Below are positions 57,780-64,000 of a DNA stretch of 64,000 nt, piece after piece. The notes beneath the pieces were generated by a model. It made no database searches. It saw only the letters and a program-made list of their open reading frames with translations, and had not been told where the DNA came from. A program made the translations under genes and the position numbers. Every line of letters begins with the position of its first letter. The first letter of the stretch is position 1. Origin of the DNA: Slackia exigua ATCC 700122 (GTDB lineage: Bacteria; Actinomycetota; Coriobacteriia; Coriobacteriales; Eggerthellaceae); the NCBI RefSeq assembly GCF_000162875.1, contig NZ_GG700630.1, forward strand, positions 946,015-1,010,014, written 5' to 3'.

Positions 57780-58484
57780 GAACCTACGATGACATGCGCC
57801 TGTATGGCTATCGCGATGTTGAACGACTGGATCAGCCGCTTTGACCGAACGTTTTGCAAGACTTCGACCAGACAATATGGAAACGCTAGCCTGCGGAGAC
57901 GAACTGCTTGACCTGCGCTCGGGGCGATCCTGTGCCACACGGTTCGTGCGGACAGCCATGGCGTAAGCCCAATCCGCCCGCATTGCCGATTTTGCAGAGC
58001 TTAGTGGGATTTTGAAAGTCGTTTTTCGAGATCGAGAGCCATTTTCGTTGCGAGAACAACAAAATACCCCTTCAAAAGACTTCGTCGCGGGATCGAATAC
58101 CCCCTAACCTAGGAAAAACTGTCAGTTGGGCGAGGATCGGCTTCTATTTTTCGTAAAGCACTGATTTTTTGACAACGCATGCACGTTTTTCGATAGCACG
58201 TGCGCATTTTCGATAACGCATGCGCGGTGTCCACGCATGCGGCACCGGTGTCGCGCATGAAAACATTCAACGGATCGCGCGACGGCAACCAAACTCTCAT
58301 CACATTGATAAGCCTTTCTCACGACGGTTTCGCGTCGTGAGAGCACCCATTGACGCTCTAACAACTTTTTAGCATCGCAAGATGCCGCTAAACGCATGCG
58401 AATCGTCCTCGCCGCACAGAAGGAAGCGCCCGGCGCGCGCGTGGGGCGGCGCAGGCGCGAGCATGATGCGCACGCGATCCATTC
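57780..58484. other. Long non-coding stretch with repeats
   Basis: About 700 bp between the lipoprotein and the CLC channel without a convincing gene. The open frames here have no ribosome site or family signs. It is AT-richer than its surroundings and holds two AATACCCC copies (58063-58070 and 58096-58103), and a 21-base tandem array (58146-58226). On the minus strand one frame reads GYFVVLATKMALDLEKRLSK, so it may be decayed coding DNA or an intergenic repeat family. Confidence 0.5.
58146..58226. repeat. 21-base tandem repeat array
   Basis: Four units on the plus strand: 18 bases at 58146-58163, then 21 bases each at 58164-58184, 58185-58205 and 58206-58226. The consensus is about RTTTTYCGAYARCGCATGCGC. 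Each full unit is seven codons, and in one minus-strand frame they read NAHVLSKN, VHALSKN and QCFTKN, so a coding origin for the periodicity is possible. No start or ribosome site supports a gene. Confidence 0.65.
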
Positions 58485-60086
58485 CTACTTCGTCCGACGC
58501 ACAAACGCAAGCGCCTTGCGCATCGCCGTCCCGATCTCGCGATACGAAAACACGTTCCCGTACAGGCTTAAAGGAAGCGTGCAGAGAAACGAGATCGCCG
58601 CCGCCGCGGCGAACCAGCCCGCACCGACGGGACCGAGCGCCTCGAGGCCGAGCAAGCACGCCGCAATCGGGCAGTTCGCCGCAGCAGTCATTCCCGCGAC
58701 AAGCCCCACGACGGCACCGAATCCCGGATCGATGCCGAAAACGTCCCCGAGAAAGCATCCGCAGGTCGCGCCGATGCACATGGTCGGCATGATTTCCCCG
58801 CCTTTGAAGCCGAATGCGAGCAGGAACGCCGTGAACGCGAGCTTTCCCAAGAAGTACGGATCGGTCACACCGCCTGCGAACGCGGCGGTCACGTAATCCA
58901 TGCCCGTACCCGAAAATACCCGCATGCCAGGCAGCGACAGCACCATCACGGCCGCGATCGTCCCGCCGATCACGAGGGGAAGCCACATGGGAACCGGCAA
59001 CGCCGCCACAGCCGCACGCCCCCGCACCACGATGAAGCAGAAGAACGCCCCCGCTGCAGTGCTGCCGAGCACGACCAGCAAGAATGCCGGAGTCTGCGCA
59101 AGCGCCGGCAGCGATCCTGCAACGACGGCCGATCCAAGGCCGGAAAATCCCACGAGCTTCGCGCATCCGTCGCCGGCGAACGCCGATGCGACGACGACGC
59201 CGAGCCCTCTGATGCCGCACGAATGGTTGCGCATGAGCTCGATCGAAAGCAGAGCCGAAGCGAGCGGCATGCCCAAAAGGACGCCGAGCGCACCGGCCAT
59301 GCCGCACGACGCAAGCGTGACCAGCTGCTTCTTATCGACCCTGAACAGGCGACGCATGATGGACGCCACCGCGGAGCTCATCTGCAGCGCGCCCGCCTCC
59401 TTGCCGACCGAACCGCCGCAGAGGATGGTCATGCAGGTGCCGAGGAAGATGGCGGGCATGAGCGTCACGGGAAGCTCGTCGGGGACCGCCGTGTCGCTCA
59501 ATCTGCGCATACCCCCGAAGAATCCCCGGTCAACGTCGGATGCGTCCGATCGCTTCCCGGATGCGGCATGATAGCCCCAGAGGCGGGATTCCGAAGAAGG
59601 CACGCCCGGCACTGCGGGATTCGGCGCGGATGCCTCGCCTGCCGACGTGCGCGCCTCCCCTGCCGGAGCGAACGCGACCGACGCTCTGCCGGACACCACG
59701 TCGTCAGACATCGATTCGCTCACGCCATGCCTGACACCCGGTTCTCCTGCGGCGACCGATCGATCGCCCGCATTCCCGTCAACCGCCATCTCGCACGCGT
59801 CGCGATCGGCGTTCGCCTCCCCTGCGCCGATCTCTCCCGCTCCCGCGGATTCACGCCTCAGCGATTCGATGGCCACGCCCGTCGCCATGCCGAACGGCAC
59901 GTGCATGAGGCGATAGAACAGATAGGTTTCGAGCCCGACCAGGGGAAGCAGAACGGCAACGTGCTCCGTCTCAGAGAAAACCCAGCTCGATGCATCGACG
60001 GCGAAGGAAAACGCAAGCGCAAGGGCGGTGGAGGCGGCGACCGTCGCCGCAACGGCGCCGACGAATGCGGACGTCCTCCCCTTCAT
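58485..60086 (-). CDS. CLC-family anion channel/transporter
   Basis: 533-residue membrane protein of the CLC family. Two family blocks are visible: GGSVGKEAGALQMSSAV (helix F region) and FGFKGGEIMPTMCIGATCG (helix N region). The GFKGGE-type second block resembles the fluoride-exporting CLC-F branch more than classic EriC, but the first block differs from both. A hydrophilic insertion of about 130 residues, rich in A, G, E, S and D, lies after the second membrane helix (about residues 65-195), an odd feature. ATG at 60086 has GGAGGGAAG before it. Fluoride or chloride cannot be decided here. Confidence 0.85.
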   Translation of the reverse strand: MKGRTSAFVGAVAATVAASTALALAFSFAVDASSWVFSETEHVAVLLPLVGLETYLFYRLMHVPFGMATGVAIESLRRESAGAGEIGAGEANADRDACEMAVDGNAGDRSVAAGEPGVRHGVSESMSDDVVSGRASVAFAPAGEARTSAGEASAPNPAVPGVPSSESRLWGYHAASGKRSDASDVDRGFFGGMRRLSDTAVPDELPVTLMPAIFLGTCMTILCGGSVGKEAGALQMSSAVASIMRRLFRVDKKQLVTLASCGMAGALGVLLGMPLASALLSIELMRNHSCGIRGLGVVVASAFAGDGCAKLVGFSGLGSAVVAGSLPALAQTPAFLLVVLGSTAAGAFFCFIVVRGRAAVAALPVPMWLPLVIGGTIAAVMVLSLPGMRVFSGTGMDYVTAAFAGGVTDPYFLGKLAFTAFLLAFGFKGGEIMPTMCIGATCGCFLGDVFGIDPGFGAVVGLVAGMTAAANCPIAACLLGLEALGPVGAGWFAAAAAISFLCTLPLSLYGNVFSYREIGTAMRKALAFVRRTK

Positions 60087-60188
60087 GCGTCTTCCCTCCT
60101 TCCCGCCCGCAGCCGCCGAAGGCACGCAGCAGGCTCGTCCGTCCGAACAGCCGGCAGCGCGAACGCGGCCAGCGACCGCAAAAGGCAA

Positions 60189-60218
60189 GCGGGCTCCGTC
60201 CCGTGAGACGAAGCCCGC
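60189..60218 (-). terminator. Terminator after the cysteine desulfurase gene
   Basis: On the minus strand GCGGGCTTCGTC / GACGGAGCCCGC (12 bp, one U-G pair) with a 6-base loop, followed by TTGCCTTTT. It separates the desulfurase from the CLC gene, which then needs its own promoter. Confidence 0.7.
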
Positions 60219-60271
60219 CCAACGAACGCTCCCCATGCTTTTCGAGAACCGCCGCTTCGCCGTCGAGACGC

Positions 60272-61510
60272 CTAGCCGGCGCGCTTCCCCAACGACTTCT
60301 CCGCCGCAACCGTGAATGCGTCCAAAAACGTACGGACTTCGTCCTCGGTCGTATCCCGGCATAGGCTCACACGGTAGGTATAGCGCCAATGCGTCACGGG
60401 GAACCCCGCGAGCCGCAACGTCAACGGATGCTTCACACGCCAGGTGCCTTCGGGCACGTCGGCGCGGGACGTCGAGCAGGCCGTGCTCGCGGAGATGCAG
60501 ATGCCCTGCTCGTCAAGCATTCTGATGACCTGGCTGTTGCTCGTGCCGGGAATCGAGAAGCTGACGATGTAGGGGCTGCCGTCGTCGCGCGCATTCACGC
60601 AGAGCCCGTCGAAGCGCTCGGCCAGCCCCTCGAGGATCATGCGCTTCAGAGCGGATATGCGCTTGAAGGACGCCTCCCGATCCGCGCAGGTGATTCGCGC
60701 CGCTTCGGCGAACCCGACGATCAGAGGGACGGCCTGCGTCCCCGAGCGGAGCCCGGATTCCTGGCCGCCGCCGGCAGCCGTGGTGAACAGCGTCGTGCCC
60801 CGCCGCACGTACAGCGCGCCGATTCCCTTGGGACCTCCGATCTTATGGCTGCAAAACGACATCAAGTCGACCCCGAGGTCGTCCACCTGCACATCAAGCT
60901 TGCCGAACGCCTGAACCGCATCCGTGTGCACGAGCGGATACGAGGCGCTCGCTGCGTCGGAATCGGTCCTGCGACGCGCCATGGCATGTTCGTGGCACAA
61001 AGCGGCGACCTCCTTGATAGGGAACCGATACCCGAGCTCGCTCTGCACGCTCATGACGGTGACCAGGGCGACGTCGTCACGCTCCGAGAGCAGCCGTCCG
61101 AGCGTATCCAGATCGAGATCGCCCTTGACGGCATCAAGATGCTCCGTCCGCCAGCCGTCGCGGCGCAGGTTGCGCACCGTCTTCGTGACCGACGGGTGCT
61201 CCAAGGCCGACGTGATGACCGACCCTTTCCCTTCCATGCGCTCGAAAGCCAGGCACGACCCCGTGATGGCGAGGTTGTTCGATTCCGTGCCGCCGGACGT
61301 GAAATACATCTCGTCGGGATGGGCGCCGATCAGCTCGGCCAACGTCTCGCGGCTTTCCTCCATGAGTCGCTTGGCCTGCCGACCGACGCCGTGAATCGAG
61401 GACGGATTGCCGAACGTGCGCTCCATAGCATCGGCCATGACGGCGCACACGCGTGGGTAGGGCCTGGTCGTCGCTGCGTTATCAAGATATATGACGCGTT
61501 GGTCGCTCAC
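60272..61510 (-). CDS. Cysteine desulfurase (NifS/IscS family)
   Basis: PLP enzyme that releases sulfur from cysteine for Fe-S clusters or thio-cofactors. The 412-residue protein has IYLDNAATTRPYP, TSGGTESNNLAI, the PLP lysine K223 in CSHKIGGPKG and the catalytic C345 in ASTACSTSR. It is GTG-started at 61510 with AAGGGGGC upstream. No iscU-like scaffold gene follows. Its position after the formate transporter may link it to hydrogenase cluster supply; Moco sulfuration is also possible. Confidence 0.92.
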   Translation of the reverse strand: MSDQRVIYLDNAATTRPYPRVCAVMADAMERTFGNPSSIHGVGRQAKRLMEESRETLAELIGAHPDEMYFTSGGTESNNLAITGSCLAFERMEGKGSVITSALEHPSVTKTVRNLRRDGWRTEHLDAVKGDLDLDTLGRLLSERDDVALVTVMSVQSELGYRFPIKEVAALCHEHAMARRRTDSDAASASYPLVHTDAVQAFGKLDVQVDDLGVDLMSFCSHKIGGPKGIGALYVRRGTTLFTTAAGGGQESGLRSGTQAVPLIVGFAEAARITCADREASFKRISALKRMILEGLAERFDGLCVNARDDGSPYIVSFSIPGTSNSQVIRMLDEQGICISASTACSTSRADVPEGTWRVKHPLTLRLAGFPVTHWRYTYRVSLCRDTTEDEVRTFLDAFTVAAEKSLGKRAG

Positions 61511-61537
61511 GGCGCCCCCTTGCTGCCGCCCCTCCGC

Positions 61538-62365
61538 TTATTTGTCGCTCTTGACCGCGCGGTTGATCGCCCAGAAGGCGAGGCCCACGAGCGCGCCGCC
61601 GACGATATTGCCGAGCGTGGCGAAGCAGAGGTTGGTCATGACGCCGCCCAGAGTGACGAGGCCGGCGTCGCCGATGCCCGTGGTGTTCAGGAGCAGGCCC
61701 ATGGGCAGGAAGGACATGTTGGCGACGCAGTGCTCGAAGCCTGCGGCGACGAAGGCGGAGATGGGCAGAAGGACGCCGAGCACCTTGTCAGCGACCGTGC
61801 GCGCGGAAAACGCGACCCAGACGGCCAGGCACACGAACACGTTGCACATGATGCCCTTGAAGAAGATGGTCGCCGGAGCGAGCGCGACCTTGCCCGCAGC
61901 CACGTTCACCATGGCCTCTCCGACTCCACCGCCGCCGAGCGCAGGCGTGGCGGCGAGATAGATGAGCGCCACCGCGATCAGGGAACCGACCAGATTGCCG
62001 ATCCAGACGATGATCCAGTTCTTGAGCAGCGGTCCGATGCCGATCTTCTTGTCGACGAGCGCGCAGACCATGAGCGAATTGCCGGTGAACAGCTCGACGC
62101 CGGTGCAGACAACGAGCACGAGGCCCAAGCAGAAGCAGATGCCGCCTACGATGCGCTGCGCGGCGAAGGGCATGGCCGGATCGCCGAGGAAGACGCAGAA
62201 GTACAGGCCGCCGAACGCGATGAAGGCGCCGGCGAGCATGGCCGAGATGAACATGCGGCCCGGCAGCATCTTCGTTTTTCCGACTCCGATTCCCACGGCT
62301 TTCGCAAGCGTGGCGACCGGCGAAAGAGCATCGGGCTTCAACGCGTCGAGTTCTTTGTTCTCCAT
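61538..62365 (-). CDS. Formate/nitrite transporter FocA family
   Basis: 275-residue membrane channel of the FNT family with about six membrane helices. Typical segments: PGRMFISAMLAGAFIAFGGL near the N-terminus, TGVELFTGNSLMV and the pore region GFEHCVANMSFLP with a conserved histidine. It lies 29 bp after hycI in the same direction, so formate is its likely cargo, feeding the formate hydrogenlyase. GGGGAGT precedes the ATG. Confidence 0.93.
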   Translation of the reverse strand: MENKELDALKPDALSPVATLAKAVGIGVGKTKMLPGRMFISAMLAGAFIAFGGLYFCVFLGDPAMPFAAQRIVGGICFCLGLVLVVCTGVELFTGNSLMVCALVDKKIGIGPLLKNWIIVWIGNLVGSLIAVALIYLAATPALGGGGVGEAMVNVAAGKVALAPATIFFKGIMCNVFVCLAVWVAFSARTVADKVLGVLLPISAFVAAGFEHCVANMSFLPMGLLLNTTGIGDAGLVTLGGVMTNLCFATLGNIVGGALVGLAFWAINRAVKSDK

Positions 62366-62394
62366 GATTACTCCCCTAGAATCGAATGGATCGC

Positions 62395-62871
62395 TTACCT
62401 AGACTCACGAGCTCCCGCGAACATCGCGAAGTCGGCTCCGGCCGCAACCCAGTCGTATACGAACCGGACGGCCTTCATGACCTCGGGCGTCAGCGGGTTG
62501 AAGAACGAGGTGTCCTGCGGCTGGATCCCGACGAACAGAATCTCGTCGCAACACTCCTCGAGCTGCCCCAAAAGGAACGTGATGGGAAGGGAATGCGTGG
62601 TGATGAGGGCTTGCGTCGCAACCTCCTCGGGCGTGATGGCGCGCACCGACCCGGGCTCGAGCCCCATGTCGGCCGCATCCACGAGCACGAGGCGCTTCGG
62701 ATGCGCCCGACGGATCAGGACGAGGTCGTCCTCGGGCGTCTGCCCGCCGTCGATGACGCTCCACCCCTCGATGGGATCCTCCTCGCACAGCTGCGTGAGC
62801 ATCGGGCCTGCGGCGTCGTCGCCGCGCAGGACGCTTCCGACGGTGAACAGGATCTGATTCCCCACGTTCAC
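62395..62871 (-). CDS. hycI: Hydrogenase maturation protease HycI
   Basis: 158-residue endopeptidase that trims the C-terminus of the hydrogenase large subunit after nickel insertion. VGSVLRGDDAAGPML at the N-terminus holds the first conserved aspartate; LVDAADMGLEPG and ITTHSLP carry the other conserved acidic and histidine residues. GTG start at 62871 overlaps the hycH stop (GTGA). Identity is firm by motif and position. Confidence 0.92.
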   Translation of the reverse strand: MNVGNQILFTVGSVLRGDDAAGPMLTQLCEEDPIEGWSVIDGGQTPEDDLVLIRRAHPKRLVLVDAADMGLEPGSVRAITPEEVATQALITTHSLPITFLLGQLEECCDEILFVGIQPQDTSFFNPLTPEVMKAVRFVYDWVAAGADFAMFAGARESR

Positions 62872-63323
62872 GAGACCACCTCCCTGACCATCACATAGAC
62901 CGACGGCTCCTCGCGCACGATGCGAAGCTGCTCGAGGAAGAGCCCGACGTAGCGGGCGACCTCCTCATCCGCAGCCGATGCAAGCGGCTCGAGCGCATCG
63001 ATCACGATGTCGACCTGCGCCTTGCCGAGCTCTATCTCGGAATGGCGCATGACCCCCTCGAGTTTGTAGCGCGCCTCTCCCTCCGGAAGCGTAGCGCAGA
63101 TGCGCTCGAATACCTCGACCGGCATGCTCAGCACGCACTCGAAGCAATCGATGACACCGGTATGATGCCCGACCGAAAGCGTGTAGTACAGAACGTCCTT
63201 CGCGTCGTCGGGCACCGATTGCGCACTGTCCACGAACTTCCTCACCAGGCGATGGACGCGCACCGTCCGCGCCTGAGCATGCTCAGGCGCAAGGTCGGTC
63301 CCGTTGTTGCGCGCAAGGCTCAT
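62868..63323 (-). CDS. hycH: Formate hydrogenlyase maturation protein HycH
   Basis: 151-residue accessory protein found only with group 4 formate-hydrogenlyase hydrogenases. The family block VLYYTLSVGHHTGVIDCFEC is clear. The role is maturation of the hydrogenase, mechanism unknown. It overlaps the hycG stop by 4 bp (ATGA) and hycI by another 4 bp. Confidence 0.9.
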   Translation of the reverse strand: MSLARNNGTDLAPEHAQARTVRVHRLVRKFVDSAQSVPDDAKDVLYYTLSVGHHTGVIDCFECVLSMPVEVFERICATLPEGEARYKLEGVMRHSEIELGKAQVDIVIDALEPLASAADEEVARYVGLFLEQLRIVREEPSVYVMVREVVS

Positions 63324-64000
63324 CCGATCACCTTTTTAAGCAGAAGCTCTTTGAGGTCGGCGTAGACTTCGGCGCGACGCGGGTCGTCGGTGCCGGCAAT
63401 GAGGTCGTCGACCGAGGCGATCACGCTGCCGTTCGAAGACGAAAGCGCTTTCAGGAAATCATCGGCGAGGTCGTGACCCTGCAGATACCCGCTCATAAGA
63501 CGTGCCTCGTGCTCGATTTCCGTACGAAGGGCGTACGGGATGTCCGCATAGGCCAGGCGCGCAAGCTCGCCGGGAGCCTCGATGGTCTCCTTATGATGCA
63601 GTTTCTGGCCCAGCATGCCGAGCGTCATCGCGAAGCCGTAGATGGTCTGGGCCGGCGACGGCGGACACCCGGGGATGTAGACATCGACCGGAAGGATCTG
63701 GTCGGTGCCGCCCCACACGCAGTAGTTGTCGTGGAAGATACCGCCGGTGCAGCCGCAGGCGCCGTAGGACACGACGAGCTTCGGATCGGGAGCCCCTTCG
63801 TAGGCGCGCATGGCCGGCAGGCGCATGGCGCGCGTGACGGCGCCGGTGAATACCAGGATGTCCGCATGACGGGGACTCGGGGTGTTCTTGATGCCGAAGC
63901 GTTCGGCGTCGAAGACCGGCGTGATGGTCGCGAAGATCTCGATCTCGCACGCGTTGCATCCGCCGCAGTCGACGCGGTAGATGTAGACGGAGCGCTTGAT
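63320..64000 (-). CDS. hycG: Formate hydrogenlyase small subunit HycG/NuoB-like (5' partial)
   Basis: Small [NiFe]-hydrogenase subunit of the NuoB family; the gene runs off the window end, so its 5' end is missing. The visible part begins IKRSVYIYRVDCGGCNACEI with two cluster cysteines, then FDAERFGIKNTPSPRHADIL, YGACGCTGGIF and IPGCPPSP, completing the [4Fe-4S] ligand set. An internal methionine near 63826 is not the start, since conserved residues precede it. It passes electrons from formate oxidation to the hydrogenase. Confidence 0.94.
   Translation of the reverse strand: MKRSVYIYRVDCGGCNACEIEIFATITPVFDAERFGIKNTPSPRHADILVFTGAVTRAMRLPAMRAYEGAPDPKLVVSYGACGCTGGIFHDNYCVWGGTDQILPVDVYIPGCPPSPAQTIYGFAMTLGMLGQKLHHKETIEAPGELARLAYADIPYALRTEIEHEARLMSGYLQGHDLADDFLKALSSSNGSVIASVDDLIAGTDDPRRAEVYADLKELLLKKVIG

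Noticed and set aside
58146-58226. Possible CRISPR array
   Set aside because: Units are contiguous, degenerate and without unique spacers; no cas genes nearby.
57666-58397. Minus-strand open frames in the non-coding stretch
   Set aside because: No ribosome sites; one owes its length to the 21-base repeats. Recorded as repeat and non-coding instead.
60389-62857. 822-codon plus-strand open frame
   Set aside because: Antisense to the cysteine desulfurase, FocA and hycI genes; no ribosome site or domain.

Overview
The window is a gene-dense, GC-rich chromosomal stretch, most consistent with an anaerobic actinomycete of the class Coriobacteriia, probably Eggerthellaceae. The grounds are the high-GC codon use, a Tat-exported flavoprotein reductase, a molybdoenzyme of the DMSO reductase family with ferredoxin, NrfD and TorD partners, formate-hydrogenlyase genes, UbiE/MenG, and CIRCE-controlled groESL. 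This assignment is inference from gene content; there is no rRNA gene to confirm it. I saw no tRNA, rRNA, CRISPR array, insertion sequence or prophage gene.

Layout. 1-3.5 kb: ilvB (5' end cut off), ilvN, ilvC and a terminator. 3.7-7.1 kb: a FtsX/MacB-type ABC exporter. 7.3-9.5 kb: DUF2797 protein, ferritin, YgbA-like protein. 9.6-12.5 kb: a lone trpB behind a T-box leader, and an aminotransferase. 12.6-18.4 kb: MOSC protein, a second FtsX-type ABC exporter, argS. 18.7-36.4 kb: a molybdenum region with a methyltransferase, moeA, mogA/moaB and a MocR regulator on the plus strand; modA-modB-modC-moaA-moaC and a four-gene molybdoenzyme operon on the minus strand; modE; and a mobB-mobA fusion, followed by a small TrpR-like gene. 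36.5-41.4 kb: a small membrane protein, an amidohydrolase divergent from ubiE/menG, a coiled-coil protein and a Tat-exported flavoprotein. 41.6-47.3 kb: purF-purM-purN-xdhC-purH. 47.4-48.6 kb: class B sortase and a 38-residue membrane peptide. 48.8-53.3 kb: divergent PPK2 and PPK1 polyphosphate kinases. 53.5-55.7 kb: groES-groEL with CIRCE. 55.8-58.5 kb: XRE membrane regulator, lipoprotein and a 0.7-kb non-coding stretch with 21-base repeats. 58.5-64 kb: CLC channel, cysteine desulfurase, FocA and hycI-hycH-hycG (hycG cut by the window end).

How it works together. The molybdenum region holds uptake (ModABC, ModE), cofactor synthesis (MoaA, MoaC, MogA/MoaB, MoeA, MobB-MobA), a possible cofactor-handling protein (MOSC) and a consumer enzyme with its chaperone. 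Two copies of a structured RNA of about 118 nt, with at least one compensatory base-pair change, flank moaC; one lies just before the molybdoenzyme promoter region. This is the most interesting non-coding signal and looks like a molybdenum-cofactor-sensing leader family. The molybdoenzyme promoter also carries a perfect 12-bp inverted repeat, a candidate site for the nearby MocR regulator. The rest is biosynthesis and anaerobic energy metabolism: branched-chain amino acids, purines, polyphosphate, menaquinone, formate hydrogenlyase and exported reductases.
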